DNA of 64,000 nt, taken from the NCBI GenBank assembly GCA_019916065.1, contig CM034236.1, positions 18,242,805-18,306,804 of the forward strand, given 5' to 3'. Positions 23,284 to 35,300 of the stretch are shown here, one piece after another (position 1 is the stretch's first letter; each line of letters begins with the position of its first letter). The notes beneath the pieces were generated by a model, which made no database searches, was not told where the DNA came from, and was given only the letters and a program-made list of their open reading frames with translations. This DNA is from Vitellaria paradoxa (lineage: Eukaryota; Streptophyta; Magnoliopsida; Ericales; Sapotaceae). Both the position numbers and the translations under genes were made by a program.

Positions 23284-26207
23284 GTTATATTCTTTTATCA
23301 TTTTCCAAGCTATCTCATAATATTATAGGGTGAATACTAATAATCGACTTTCATAGGCCAACACCCAATGGAAACAATTAATCGAACATGTCGTATCTAT
23401 GGTGCTCAACCACGAGCCACAATAAGTTGAAATTAGATTCATCATATTGTAGGTTACTAACCCACTAGTATGAATACCAACTCTTGCACAGGTTTTGGAT
23501 CTCTTAATCTAAGGATAATTTCTGTACCCTCCATATTTTTCCAATATCCTCAAGATTGTTAAAATCGCCTTCTTCTAGATAGATCATCTAGAAAGCGAGT
23601 CGTTTTGAATGTATTCAGACAAAATGCTAACATAGATGTTATGGATAGAATATTTTTTTCTCGCAATCATATTATCCTTTTTTTATCATTTATCTCATTT
23701 ATCAAGGTCTCCATCAAATATGAATATCAATTCACCATTTATCGTTTTATCACTTTCCATTTTCTTATTCACATCTTATTCACATTCTCATTATTTATTA
23801 TCAGTGATTCTATAGTGTCACAATCAAAGCAACTATCATTTTATAATGTCTAAATTAAATTCTAAGCCATCAATTTACAAAATAACCATACATTGTTCAA
23901 ACTTCAATCATGCTTTTTATATTAGGGGACTTTCGTTTATTGTTTAAAGTACTTCTGAATTTCATATAGGTATGTTAAAGTCCTTACATTCTAAAATTCG
24001 AATAGGGGAACTAGTTTACAACCCAAAAAGAGGAAAAAAAACAAGTTTGGATAAGGGCACAAGGGTGCCTAGGACAATTGGATCGTGCACATAGGGAAAA
24101 AGTAGTAGCTAAAAAAATTGAGACTCTATTTTAGTGTTTCAATGGTTTGGACTTCAAATTCCCAAATTTGATAAATATATTGCTATTTTCTTTAAAATCC
24201 TTTTCTTTAAGAGCAATATATAACTTATGTGACTCAAAATAAACAAGCAACTTTAGATTTCATGAAGCATAGCTCAAGTTACAAACTTAAAAACTTCTTT
24301 CTAGCCTACCACCATATACATACACATATACAAATGTATCACTTAAGATTTCTCCAATAATAGGCACGTTTAACCTTAAATAAAGTCAACAACCACCACT
24401 TAGTTGCCTCTACGTAATATATGTGTAAGTAAAATGCAATAATTTCCCTACTCGGTGAGGAAACAATGAACCAGAAAAAGACAATAACTTACCAGCAGAA
24501 CCCGAAAAATTCGTATACTCCGTACACTTAAATTGTTGATCCTAACATCAAGATCTTTATATCATTATGTTTAGAACAAATCAAATTTCATTTCTATAAA
24601 TTTAAATTAAAAATGGCGGAGGTTTAACATACTTACTAATCATCGTTGATCGTAGGTTCTTTCTGTTTCTCTTCCTCTCCTTCTCCAACCAAACAAACAA
24701 TCAGACATACATAATAGATGTATATGTATTAGACCATGCTTGGAGCCCAAGGTTGCTATAGCAACCTACTCCCCTCTCTTACTTTCTCCCCCCTAGCTTG
24801 TAATGGAAGTGACAACCGAAACAACATGAGTGACAAAAAGCTGAACCACTGACCGGCTTACCTCAGCACAGGTCAAGGGCCCGTGTGCATCTGCCATGGC
24901 GTGCACTTGGGGAGGCACCCCCGTGCTCTTGGGACCTTCTTCCTCGGGCTCGTTTTGGTGTTTTGTTCATTTTAGCCCTAAACTTTCCATCCGATAACTT
25001 TTAGTGAACAAAACAATCCCAATATTCTTAAATTTAGCCCAAATAAATCCCATTTATCTTCTATTTCATTACACTTAAAAATTGGAATTTCTAGATCATC
25101 ACAAGATTGTTCACGTTCGTAAATGTTTCTTAATTTTTACTAAGCTGTTATGCATATATATACAAGGTTTGTCTAACAAAATTTCCAAATATCTTGGCTA
25201 AAAATACTCCTACAACTTGAATAAGTCACGATTGTCTTGAAAGCATAGTAACAAAATTTTACTATATTTTCAATTTTTCACGAAATATTTACGAAATTTT
25301 CATAAGAAATAAAAAAAAATCCGATTATATCACGAGATAATGAAAATATCACGAGATTTTGACGGAGCCCACAAAATCGGTGAAAAAAATCACGAAACAT
25401 GAAATTTTCTTTAGTTTTTAGTTTTTTGCACTTCTATAGCTTGGTCCAAGCTCTAGAATAGAAGTAAAAACCTAATACACTTTGCATATAAGTCCTAAAC
25501 TCCTAGTAGTTTAGCTAACTAGAAACAAAAAAAAATTCTTCAAAGTGTGGCTGCAAAGTTGGAATCTAGGGGGCATTTAATGATTTCAAATTGAAATTTG
25601 AACCACCTTTTTAATTTTAATCTTTTCAACATCAATCAATAGTGGCACAACTAAGGTACTATATAATACTATTTTAATTATTATATATATGCACACATAT
25701 ATGATGTATAATATAATATGCGTGTGTGTGTGTCTTTGAAAAGTGTGTTAATTTGTTTAACTTTTAAGACTTGTAAATTCAGAATACAAATTTATGAAAG
25801 AATTACTTTGTTCATAATTTCATTAAATATGTATCATTATTTCAAGTTTAACAACATGTTATTATTTAATTACTTGTCTGTTATTACTTTTTAAATTAAT
25901 TTGTGACTTTAAAATCCAAATTTATTAAACAAAATATATTATATCATTATAAAATTTTGCAAATACACATGATATATAAACATATAAATTATGTATATGG
26001 TAAAAATAATTTTTATAGTATTTTTAAAATTTACATAAAATAGTTATCTACATTTGCACATGTTAGTAATAAATACAGAACTTATAATTATTAAAAGTAT
26101 CGTGAATTAATTAGTTATATAATTTTTTTTGGAATTAATTATAATATTTTAATGTTAATTATCTTGTCTATTTACTATTTTATTTTCATGGGTTTTACAA
26201 ATCTCAA
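23284..26207. other. old repeat sequence, no genes
   Basis: Continues the LTR-like flank cut by the MULE. Notable items are a GC-rich island at 24860-24940 like that at 17170, an 18-bp perfect palindrome at 24750-24767, GT repeats near 25720-25732 and very AT-rich DNA from 25650 on. No coding region is supported. Confidence 0.4.
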
Positions 26208-28430
26208 AATGCCACGAGAGAAAGATCCAAATAGAAGTATGCAATAGATGATGGAAAAAAAAATTCGTTGTGAGTATTGTCATAAGACATTTGTGGGAGA
26301 AATTACATGCATCAAGTATCATCTTGCAAAAAGTATAGAAATGATGCGAAACCATAAGTAGTAGTTATTAGTGAAGCTTGTGAAATTGTAAAGAAAGCTA
26401 TTAAGATATGAGGAACAAAAGATAAAGAACATCTGATGCAATAGAAAAATCAAACATCTATTTAAATTCATTGTTAGAACGTCATCAAAAATTGAAACTC
26501 AGGATTTCAAAAACTTGGGAGGCGAACAAAAAACTATTGAGTCAATGGTTTGAAAAAAAAAATTGCTAACTATGCTATGGTAAAAGCAATGGTTGTGAAT
26601 AACATTGCATTCAATGTATTGCGGAATGAAGAATTTCAAATGGCCTTGATAAAAGTTGTTAAACATGAACCTGGCTATGTAACCCCAAGTAGTGAAACAA
26701 GAAAAACAAAGATATTAACAGGTTTAAAGAAGAAGCTACTAAATATATAAAATCAATTAGAGAGTCTTGAGCTGATACTGGTTCCACATTAATGTTAGAT
26801 TCATGGATCGATGGATGAAAAAGATCACATATAAATTTATTGGCAGCTTCTCCAAAAGGAATAGTTTTCCTCAAGTCCGTGTGTATAATTGGAGTAAGGA
26901 AAAACAGCGATTACATTACAAATTTTATATCAATTAGGATTGAAGAGGTTGGACCTTAGAATGTGATACAACTTGTTTCATATAATGCATCAAATTGTAC
27001 TTTAGCTGGATCTTTATTGAACAAAAATACCTTCATATTTCAAAAACATCTTGTGTTGTCCATTGTTTGGATCTTATTCTTGAAGATATTGATGGATTCC
27101 ACAAGTTAATCCTATTAGAGAATTAAAAATGGCAGGTATGACTTGATTTGCAATTCAATTTATTTGTCTTCAAGGGATTTTGAAAAAAGAACAAAGATTA
27201 AGATTTATGGTTGCATCAAATGAGTGGAGAAATACATTACAATGCAAAACTGGGGATGGAAAAGAAATATCTAACATAATTTAAGGTGACAATTTTTGGT
27301 TAGGGGAAAATAAATAATTAGTTTGTTAGAATTTTAAGAATAGCTTATGGTGATAAATCAACTATAGGATATCTATATAAGGCAATTAACAAGGCAAAAG
27401 GATTTATAAAAGATTTTTATAGGGGAAATGTTGAAAAATTTTTAACATTTTGGAATATAATCAAGATAGATGGAATAAAAATATGCCTTCTAACTTATAT
27501 GTAGCGGTAGTTATTCCGAATCCATATTTCTATTATTTAAAAAAGGTGACTATGAACAAGGAAACTGAATCAACTCTAAAAGAATGGTCCAAAAGATGGT
27601 TTTGAATTTTGAAGACCGTAAGAGCATCATTTTAGAACTTTTACAGTATGTTGCTTGTAAACCAAGTATTTTCAGTGAATTTGCAATAGATAGTCTTCAT
27701 GACACACATCCAAGTAGGTTGTTATTTTTTAACTTGTAATTAATTTTATTATTTTTTTTCATGATTTTGCATTTATTTATTAGGCTATTAATCTTATATT
27801 TTCCTAATTTTAAATTTTTTATTTTTTAATTTGGGGAAAAAAGGAATATGGTAGGAATTATTTAGGCTTAAAATTCCAATCCTACAAAAGCTGGCTATCA
27901 AAATTCTTAACCAACCATACAATGCTTCAGCTTGTGAGAGGAATTGGAGCATTTTTTATGCTACTTATGCAAAAAAAAAAAGAAAAAAAAGAAATCACTT
28001 AGAGCCTAAAAGACTTCATGATTTGGTTTACATATAAATGAATTTACACATGAAAAAAAGTAAGGTGCAAAGAAAATAATGATTTTACACCTATTTCTCT
28101 TGAGATTATCAATCCATTTGAAGATTTAGATGAAGACTTTCTTTTTGAAGATGAGACATCAATAGAGAGTGAAGCATCATCATTATATGACTTATATTTT
28201 GAAGATGAGACATCAATAAATAGTGAAGTATCATCATTATATGACTTATGTTTTGAAGATGAGACATCAATAGATAGTGAAGTATCATCATTATCTGACT
28301 TAAGAAGTGAAGAGTTAGAGCACAGTACTGCAAATGATTTTTTTTCTTCCCTTAGGATAGTGAAAACCAAAAATATGGAGAAATCCTCAAAACTAACCAC
28401 ACGCAAACAAAAGTAGTTGAGGCATAGGAT
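26208..28430 (+). pseudogene. hAT transposase (BED + DUF659 + dimerisation) pseudogene
   Basis: Plus-strand relic in several frames with many stops. In order: a BED-type zinc finger (MPREKDPNRSM, then KIRCEYCHKTFVGEITCIKY; 26208-26340), an FNVLRNEEFQMALIKVVKHE segment, a DUF659 segment (LDSW near 26798, then INLLAASPKGIVFLKSV), and the hAT C-terminal dimerisation block (LAIKILNQPYNASACERNWS, followed by NHLEPKRLHDLVYI; about 27860-28035). It ends in an acidic tail with a 54-bp tandem repeat. The family is the cut-and-paste hAT superfamily. Terminal inverted repeats were not found. Inactive. Confidence 0.82.
28143..28304 (+). repeat. three tandem copies of a 54-bp unit
   Basis: Units start at 28143, 28197 and 28251. 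Each encodes 18 residues of the type FEDETSI(E/N/D)SE(A/V)SSLYDL in the acidic C-terminal tail of the hAT pseudogene. Copies differ by only a few bases and all keep the frame. Confidence 0.9.
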
Positions 28431-28936
28431 TTAATAAGGGAAACCATAGAAATCACTTTTTAGAGAAAAATCTCGAATTTATAACGTGATTATCCCTGAA
28501 AATCAATCTACTATAAAATTAAAAATTACAAGAGTTTACCATACATGACTCAACGTGACACCCGTCCTAGTCTAGATGTTCTTGATTTTTTAAACCCTTG
28601 AAGTGACAATCAAATATTGTTCTTTAAATCTCTACTTTTGATTGCCTCTTGTACAATATGTTTCTTATTTTTCAAAAGTGTTAATTAAGTCTAACAGAAT
28701 ATGTGATATTGATATTTGTTTTCAATATGAAAATAAGATCAGAATAGAATATGTTAGAAATCTGCTGGCAACTTGAACCCTGGTCAAGCATCGACCACAC
28801 CGACTTTGGTTTAATAATTGCCAATTCAATTTTTGTACTGAGAAACAACTTGATCAACACAAAACTCGATACGAAAATTTAGGCTTTATACGCTTAATGA
28901 CTCGCAATTGTCACACCTCAAAAATTAAACCTTACA
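28431..28936 (-). repeat. copia LTR remnant (minus strand) with polypurine tract
   Basis: On the minus strand, TTTTTGTCACACAACTGTCA is followed by AAAGAGGAGAT and then TGTAAGG at 28936. This order (conserved pre-PPT phrase, PPT, LTR start) is typical of the 3' end of plant copia elements. The LTR's far end is unclear, near 28430. No pol sequence lies upstream. Confidence 0.5.
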
Positions 28937-28944
28937 ATCTCCTC

Positions 28945-30280
28945 TTTGACAGTTGTGTGACAAAAACCAAATAAAATACAAGGACATAAGCCCATAGTCA
29001 AAACCAAGCATTTGACTTCCTCTTAATACATGACACAAACAATTCATTTATAATCACCCCCTTGACCATTTGATGTATTCTTACATTCCTGAAATAGATC
29101 ACAATCTCACAACAATTTAATTCATGAGTACCAAAAATTTGATACACAAATGTTAGAAAACCAATAATAAAAACCAAAGAGAATCCAAAATAAAGAGAAG
29201 AGACAGAATTCCATAAAAAATCCCATTCATGTCAAAATTCTCAAAATTCCATTCAAAATATATTTAGGTTTAGTATTGGTTTATTTTGTTGATGACAAAA
29301 TTGTATAACTTTTGATTGATTTTCTTTTAATTCCTAAGCATGTCATTTTTTTTAAGATACTACGATTTTTGGTTCAAATTAAATAAAAAAAATTGCATCT
29401 TATTTTTTAACTCATTATTTTTGCATATAACTTAATAAATAATTTTTTATTTATGTCATTATAGTTACAAGTATAGTAAAGCAAAATTATTACCTGTTAC
29501 AAATGTTATGGTTACAGAAAAATTAATGATTTTTTTTTGGTAAGTACAGAAAAATTAATGATATATATTTCGCCGAATTATTCTTGAATTATTTTCAAAT
29601 TTTTTAACAAATTCATGCCAAGATTTTTTATATTTATTTCTGAGCTATCCTGAATTATTTCCAAATTCTAAAATTTTCATCTTGCTGAATCATTTCCAAA
29701 TGTCGAATTTATTACTATGCTTCAAAGTATCTTTTTCATAATTTAGCTGAAGATTGGAATTAGCAAGATTACCTTTTGTCGCTAAGATCATTACTTACCT
29801 ATAATTTCACAACTTAGAGGAGTAGCATAGAAATTTCATGAAAAAAAGCAAAGGGTTGGCTTTTTATTTGCTTGCCAAACTCATGACGACTTTTAGATGA
29901 AAAATAAAAATTGACTTTTTAATTACCTTTCCAAATGAGCCTAAACTCACAAAATTATAAGAAGATTATTGAATTTTATAATTTTATCATGCATAGCACT
30001 ACAAAATTGTAAGAGAAATAACTTAATTTTATAAATGTACTATCTATGGAATGAATTGACTGCTAATACTACTTAAATTTGATTTGATTTTGTAGAAGCC
30101 CAATCCTAATGGATTTTTAAATAACCAACCTAATATTGGCTTGACGATGTTTTTTCCCAATGCAAGAGGTTTTGAAATTGATTTTTTCATACAGCACAAC
30201 TAAATTCTATATTTTCTTAACCAATAAGATTGTTCCTTCGAGTGATGACTTCATGTTCCTTCCTCTTGTGTAATCACAAC
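28945..30280. other. intergenic repeat sequence, no genes
   Basis: The part just right of the PPT belongs to the same copia fragment. The rest is AT-rich and unclassified, apart from a tiny poly(A)-type insertion at 29513-29562. Confidence 0.4.
29513..29562 (-). mobile_element. 14-nt poly(A) micro-insertion with 18-bp target duplication
   Basis: TACAGAAAAATTAATGAT occurs at 29513-29530 and 29545-29562. Between them is TTTTTTTTGGTAAG, which on the minus strand is CTTACC followed by A8. A long target duplication next to an A tail is the mark of LINE-machinery (target-primed) insertion of an extremely short RNA end. Confidence 0.6.
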
Positions 30281-30283
30281 TAA

Positions 30284-30441
30284 AGGGTTGTTTGGAGTAA
30301 GAAAAAATGAGATAAATTGTGGTTTGGGGAGAGTTCGTAATGCGTGTAGTGAGAGAAAAAAGTTGATGTGATATAAAGTTAACAGAGATATATAGAGATT
30401 TTTGGAAATTTTCATTAAACCATTGCAAACTAAACGGGGCC
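30284..30441. mobile_element. Tourist-like MITE
   Basis: 158 bp. The left end AGGGTTGTTTGG and right end AACGGGGCC (reverse GGCCCCGTTTAG) are flanked by TAA at 30281-30283 and 30442-30444. Confidence 0.6.
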
Positions 30442-30610
30442 TAAATATTTTACTAAAATCGTCATTTTCACAGACAGGTGTCTTTATAATAAATTCCTCT
30501 CCCTCTTTTTTAAATATTTTTGAGTTTGGAAGCCACTGTTTATAAGGGTGATTTCGTGATTTTATGTTTTAAATGTTATCATTTGAAATAATTTTTTTCA
30601 ATAATATTAA

Positions 30611-30988
30611 GGGCTTGTTTAGAAAGTTAAGGCAAAATGTGATTTGATTTTCTTTTTTATGCTTAGAGTGTAAACCACAAATCATAAATAAGATTAAATA
30701 ATAACAAATATATATATATTTTTAATATTTTTAGATTGAATTTCAAAATCACAGAAGGCTTAAAAATTTTGCAAACTCATTTGAAAATAATTTAAAACAT
30801 GCCCCATCCCTAGGTTATATGAGTTGGTGAGACCAATGTGCAGCCTCTTATTTAGTTTGGAGGAAAAGGAGAAATGAAAAGACAGTAAATAGAAAAAAAA
30901 GTAAAATAAGAAAATATTTTTATAATAATTATTAACATTATTATTATTACTATTATTATTATTTAAACTTAATGACCAAACAAGCTAG
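30611..30988. mobile_element. Tourist-like MITE
   Basis: The ends GGGCTTGTTTAG and ACCAAACAAGCTAG are inverted, flanked by TAA (30608-30610, 30989-30991). The interior is AT-rich with a run of ATT repeats near 30925-30962. Confidence 0.5.
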
Positions 30989-31211
30989 TAAGGATGACAA
31001 TTTTATCTTGATTCTCCAGGTGTTCAGTTTGTCTCAATTCGACAAGTGCAGGTTCTTTCAATATTATACGTAATGGCATAGTGGGTTTTTTTTTTTTAAA
31101 TATTATAGATAATGGAATGGGTTAGGATATCATTGAGTTTGGGTTTAGAAGTGACGTATGTAGTGTATAGGATTGTTATTATTTGAATTCGTCTCGATTA
31201 CGTTAATTATA

Positions 31212-31383
31212 GGGCCTTCGATGCGTATTACTTAAGATATGTTGGTTGATAAAAAGTTAGTCAAAAAGTATAATAAAAATAGAAAAATGTAATATAAAGG
31301 TAATATGTGAATAAATTAGATTGGAAGAAAGTATAAAAAATTGGTTAAAATTGGTGAATTTTGATACTCCAAACGGAACCTCG
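31212..31383. mobile_element. Tourist-like MITE, family M copy 1
   Basis: Shares its interior (AAAAAGTATAATAAAAATAG, then ATGT.A.ATAAAGGT) with the copies at 31485-31647 and 42114-42270. The ends GGGCCTTCGATGCG and CTCCAAACGGAACCTC are weak inverted repeats. Borders approximate. Confidence 0.55.
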
Positions 31384-31484
31384 ATTATTATCCAAATTAC
31401 ATGCACTAATTACTTATTTATTAGATATTCAGTAAGTATTATCTAATTATCTATCCAAATAACCCGCTTACTCACCAAATTATT

Positions 31485-31647
31485 GAGGGGGTGTTTTGTT
31501 GATAAAAAAATAAGACAAAAAATATAATAAAAGTAAAAAGATGTGACATAAATGTGAAATGTAAGAAATTTTAATTGAAGAAAAATAAAAAAAAATAGTT
31601 AAAATTAATAAATTTTAATAATTTTTAGTGATGCCAAACATGTTCTG
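31485..31647. mobile_element. Tourist-like MITE, family M copy 2
   Basis: Starts near GAGGGGGTGTTTTGTTGATA and ends near GCCAAACATGTTCTG. The interior has the family phrase AGATGTGACATAAATGTGAA, nearly identical to that in the copy at 42114. Borders approximate. Confidence 0.6.
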
Positions 31648-31839
31648 AATATTTGAACTTACTAATTAATTACCCCCTAATATTTAAATATTATGAATAA
31701 TCGATTGCAAACAAAGCAAAGGGTGAACGAGGGTGACTCGAGGTCAAGAAAATGTGGAAAGTGGGTGGACAGCCGATGTCCAAAAACGAAAGGTACCGAA
31801 GCCTGAAGAGTTGTAACAAGCTAACAAATCAGAGTCGAC

Positions 31840-32052
31840 AAGACACAGCCCTTTCCTTGCACTGTGTATAGCCACGTGTCCCTCCACCCGCCAAGCACTT
31901 CACTCCCCCACTCTCTTGTACTGTCCAACGTGGGTCATGAAAACCACAGCTCCAGTGTACTCACGCTTCAATTATTCTCTCTCTAAAAAACCACGCACTC
32001 AGTCTCTCTCTCTACGCATATATATTTCTGTACGTATAGTTTCGGTTCCGCC
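31840..32052 (+). promoter_or_regulatory. ABC1K promoter and 5' UTR, with G-box
   Basis: A G-box CACGTG lies at 31873-31878 (context GCCACGTGTCC), a motif common in light- and ABA-responsive promoters. A TATA-like GTGTATAG lies just left of it. CT-rich tracts (31977-32012) fit a plant 5' leader. The start of transcription is not defined. Confidence 0.4.
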
Positions 32053-32313
32053 ATGGACGTTGCTTGTCAGGTCGTCTGCAGCGGCGGAATCGACCGCCTA
32101 CGTTACACTGCTTTCTCTTCCTCTTCCGGCAAGACGACCAACAGTCGCCTCCATCTTCCGTCCGTAATCAGAGTTCCAAGGCGAAACGGCGTCGTCCGCG
32201 CCGTGGCCACCGACCCCAAACCGACGGAGACAGGGCCTTCGCGTTCGCAGCCGAAAGTGGTTAATGGATCTTCCAGATCGTCTCCGTCTAAGGCAGTCAA
32301 CGGATCTTCCACG
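32053..32313 (+). CDS. ABC1K6: ABC1K exon 1 (residues 1-87)
   Basis: Transit peptide ([16 protein letters not shown], Ser-rich stretch, then [15 protein letters not shown]) and a low-complexity Ser/Pro linker. Donor GTCAGT, phase 0. Confidence 0.88.
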
Positions 32314-35300
32314 GTCAGTTATTGAACCGAGTTCGTTTCATCAGTTGATTGACTAACTGTTCACTTTCGTTCTTGTTGTATAAAATTAATTTTTTGGGGA
32401 CGGCATTGTTGTGTGAAATTAGTTGATTAGTAGAGGTTGCTGGGAAAGCGGAGGTAATTAAATGAACGGAGGTAATTAAATGAATGCAAATTGAATTTTG
32501 AGTTTTATGGTATCTGATAGAGCAGATTTGGACCACACGGTTCCCGTTAAATCGGTTGAACGGCATTGGATTTCCTTCCAAAATTCAAAATTTTGAACCT
32601 TTTGGGTTACTTCCTCATGCAACTATGGCAATCTAGAGCGTGCAATTTCAAAGCTATTGTGTTTTGTTGTACTTGGAGTTATCGTTTTGGTCTGATTCGG
32701 TTAATTTGCTTTGATATCTGATGGTTTGAAATTGGCAATGACAGAGAATGGGAGATGTTTCGAAGGAGATCAAGAGAGTGAGAGCACAAATGGAAGAAAA
32801 TGAACAGTTGGCAATACTTATGAGGGGGCTTAGGGGTCAGAATTTGAGGGATTCCCAGTTTGCAGATGACAATATTAAGCTTCGCCTTGTTGAGGTTTGT
32901 CTATTGTTTTGTTGCACATTCCTGGTGTTTTGTACTTCTTTCTATGGATGTTTTGTACTTGCTGAGTTTACTCCTTTATCCTTGTCTGAATAAAATAGTG
33001 CAGGTTTCTAGATGCAATTGGTTAGCTGTTAAAAAATGTGGCTATTAGCTAAAAACAAGAGTTTACCGAGAGCAATTTCAATTTTCAAATTGAGATTGTA
33101 AAGGACTGAGTGATCTACTGATTCGTGGCCTCAGCTCCACTTAAATTCTCTCTTGGAGAAGGAGGATTTATCTCTATTTTGAGATTCTGTTATTTCCAGC
33201 TTTTTGTGTCATGTCATGGTGGTATATTCTTTAAACTTCAAGATTATCTCTTTGTTTCCTAATGAATTACTCTACCTTCTTCCTTAATGATTCTTAATAT
33301 TCCCACCAAATGTTTTTAAAATAATATTTAATTGATTTAGGTGTGTGTTTAGCTACTTGCATCAACAGAGAAGTAGTGCGGCCTCTGGTCATTCAAATAT
33401 ATATCCATGATACAAAGCACTTTGCATTCATGATTGATAAAATAAGTTGTCGGTACACATTGAGCTCAACAATGCTTGAAAAATAATTCACATTGAGCCC
33501 TGCAATGATTGGCCCTAAATTGCTTGGAGACTGCAGTTTAGCTCTCTTAACTTTGTGAAATAATGTAGCATAAAGTAAAAACTAATGATATGGTCCTTAA
33601 CAGAGCAGAATGGGGGAAAAGGATCCATGTTGCCAACTTGGGAAAAAGGCTTAGTTGCGTTTAAAATAGAAACTAAGGGAATTATGTGATAGACAGTGAT
33701 CAAAACTGAATCTGTTAAAGTTCTAGGCATCCAAGGACATTGACATCCACTCAATGGGGAACATTTCGTTCAACATTAATTTGAAGCTCGAAGGGGATGG
33801 CAACTATTTAGTGCAGATTTAGTTTAGTGTGCTATGAGATTCATGTAGGTTAGATTGAAGGTAATGTAAAACATTTACTGGAGAGGATTATTTTTGCTGT
33901 CAAAGCACAACCATTAGTAGATTTTAAAATACAATCTTAACCAAGTTGTTATTTGCTTGCCTAACTTAGTACTTATCTCTAACTATCCATGTACAGAGGT
34001 TTCAAGTGGATAATCTTTTCTGGTTGTGTCTTGGTCTTAGGACACAAGTTAAACTTCCTTTTGTATATTTGTTGCTCAAAGCTTCTTACCTTAAATTGTC
34101 TGAGGTTGGATAATTTTGGTAAATGAAAGCCATGGGCTAATCAATATGGACGCATTATAAAATAACAAAACTAATTGGAGTATTATTAATGACGTCCAAA
34201 GTCTTGTCAGTTGTTGGTGATAACATGTGTGTATATTACAAAGTAGATTGAAAACCTTAATATGCTTGAAGCCAGTGGCTACATCATTTCAGATTTTTGT
34301 CATAAGAAGTTGGCAGTAATTTTCTATGAAATAATTCAGTTTCATGATGTTTATGTTTTAAATATGTGGTCATAACCATATGAATCATTTTTGTCTGGAT
34401 GCTGTATCCCATTTATGATGAATTGTTTGAGTGTGATGTTTTCTGCTGCTTTGTTCCTTTTCAGGTTGATGAAAGCAGTGAGTTTTTGCCTTTGGTATAT
34501 GATCCTCCTACCATCTCTGCATACTGGGGGAAGAGACCACGTGCTGTTGCAACACGTATTGTACAGTTATTATCTGTTTCTGGAGGTTTTCTTTCCCGTC
34601 TTGCCTGGGATGTGATAAAAAAGAAGGTCAAAGAGGTAAATCTATAATGCTGTGCTTTCTATCTTTGATCTGGTGGATAGTGTTTGATCCATTCATAGTT
34701 TTTGAAGTCTACAGCATCAGCTTTTGGGAGGGTAAAATGAACACATGAGTTTCCATTTGGGTGCTTCTAAGCTTTTTTTATTTTTTATTTTTTCCCCCTT
34801 TTGAACCTTTTAAATTTACTGGGAAGCATTTGTTTGCAAATCACTCTTAAATTTTCTTTTACTTCAAATTCTTCCTTCAATCATCTCTCCTGTTACTTTT
34901 AGCTTTAATACAGTTAGAAGAAATGTTCTTTAGAAAGCATCTTTTCCAAAAAAAAAAAAGAAATGTTCTTTAGAAAGCAAAAAAGATTGCTGCATCTTCC
35001 GTATTAGAATTCAGAAGAAAATTTTTGATTCCTATAAGTAGAGTTTGAAAGTAGTAAAACTGTAGAGAGAATGAAATTTGACTGCATGAGCCTACTGCTA
35101 TAGATTGAAGAGATAAAATAGACAAATTAAAAAGAGAGGTAGATAAATTAAAACGAAGATCCTATCATAGTTGGTGTAGTGTTGCTTCAAAAGCTTCAAT
35201 ATTTCTTGGAGTATTTATTTGACTGATCCTTCGTATATATTAATATGCTCATATGCATACATGTATAATTTGCTGATTGTCTGTTATTCTACTTACACCA

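Noticed and set aside
32103..32312. Minus-strand ORF of 69 codons
   Set aside because: Shadow of kinase exon 1.
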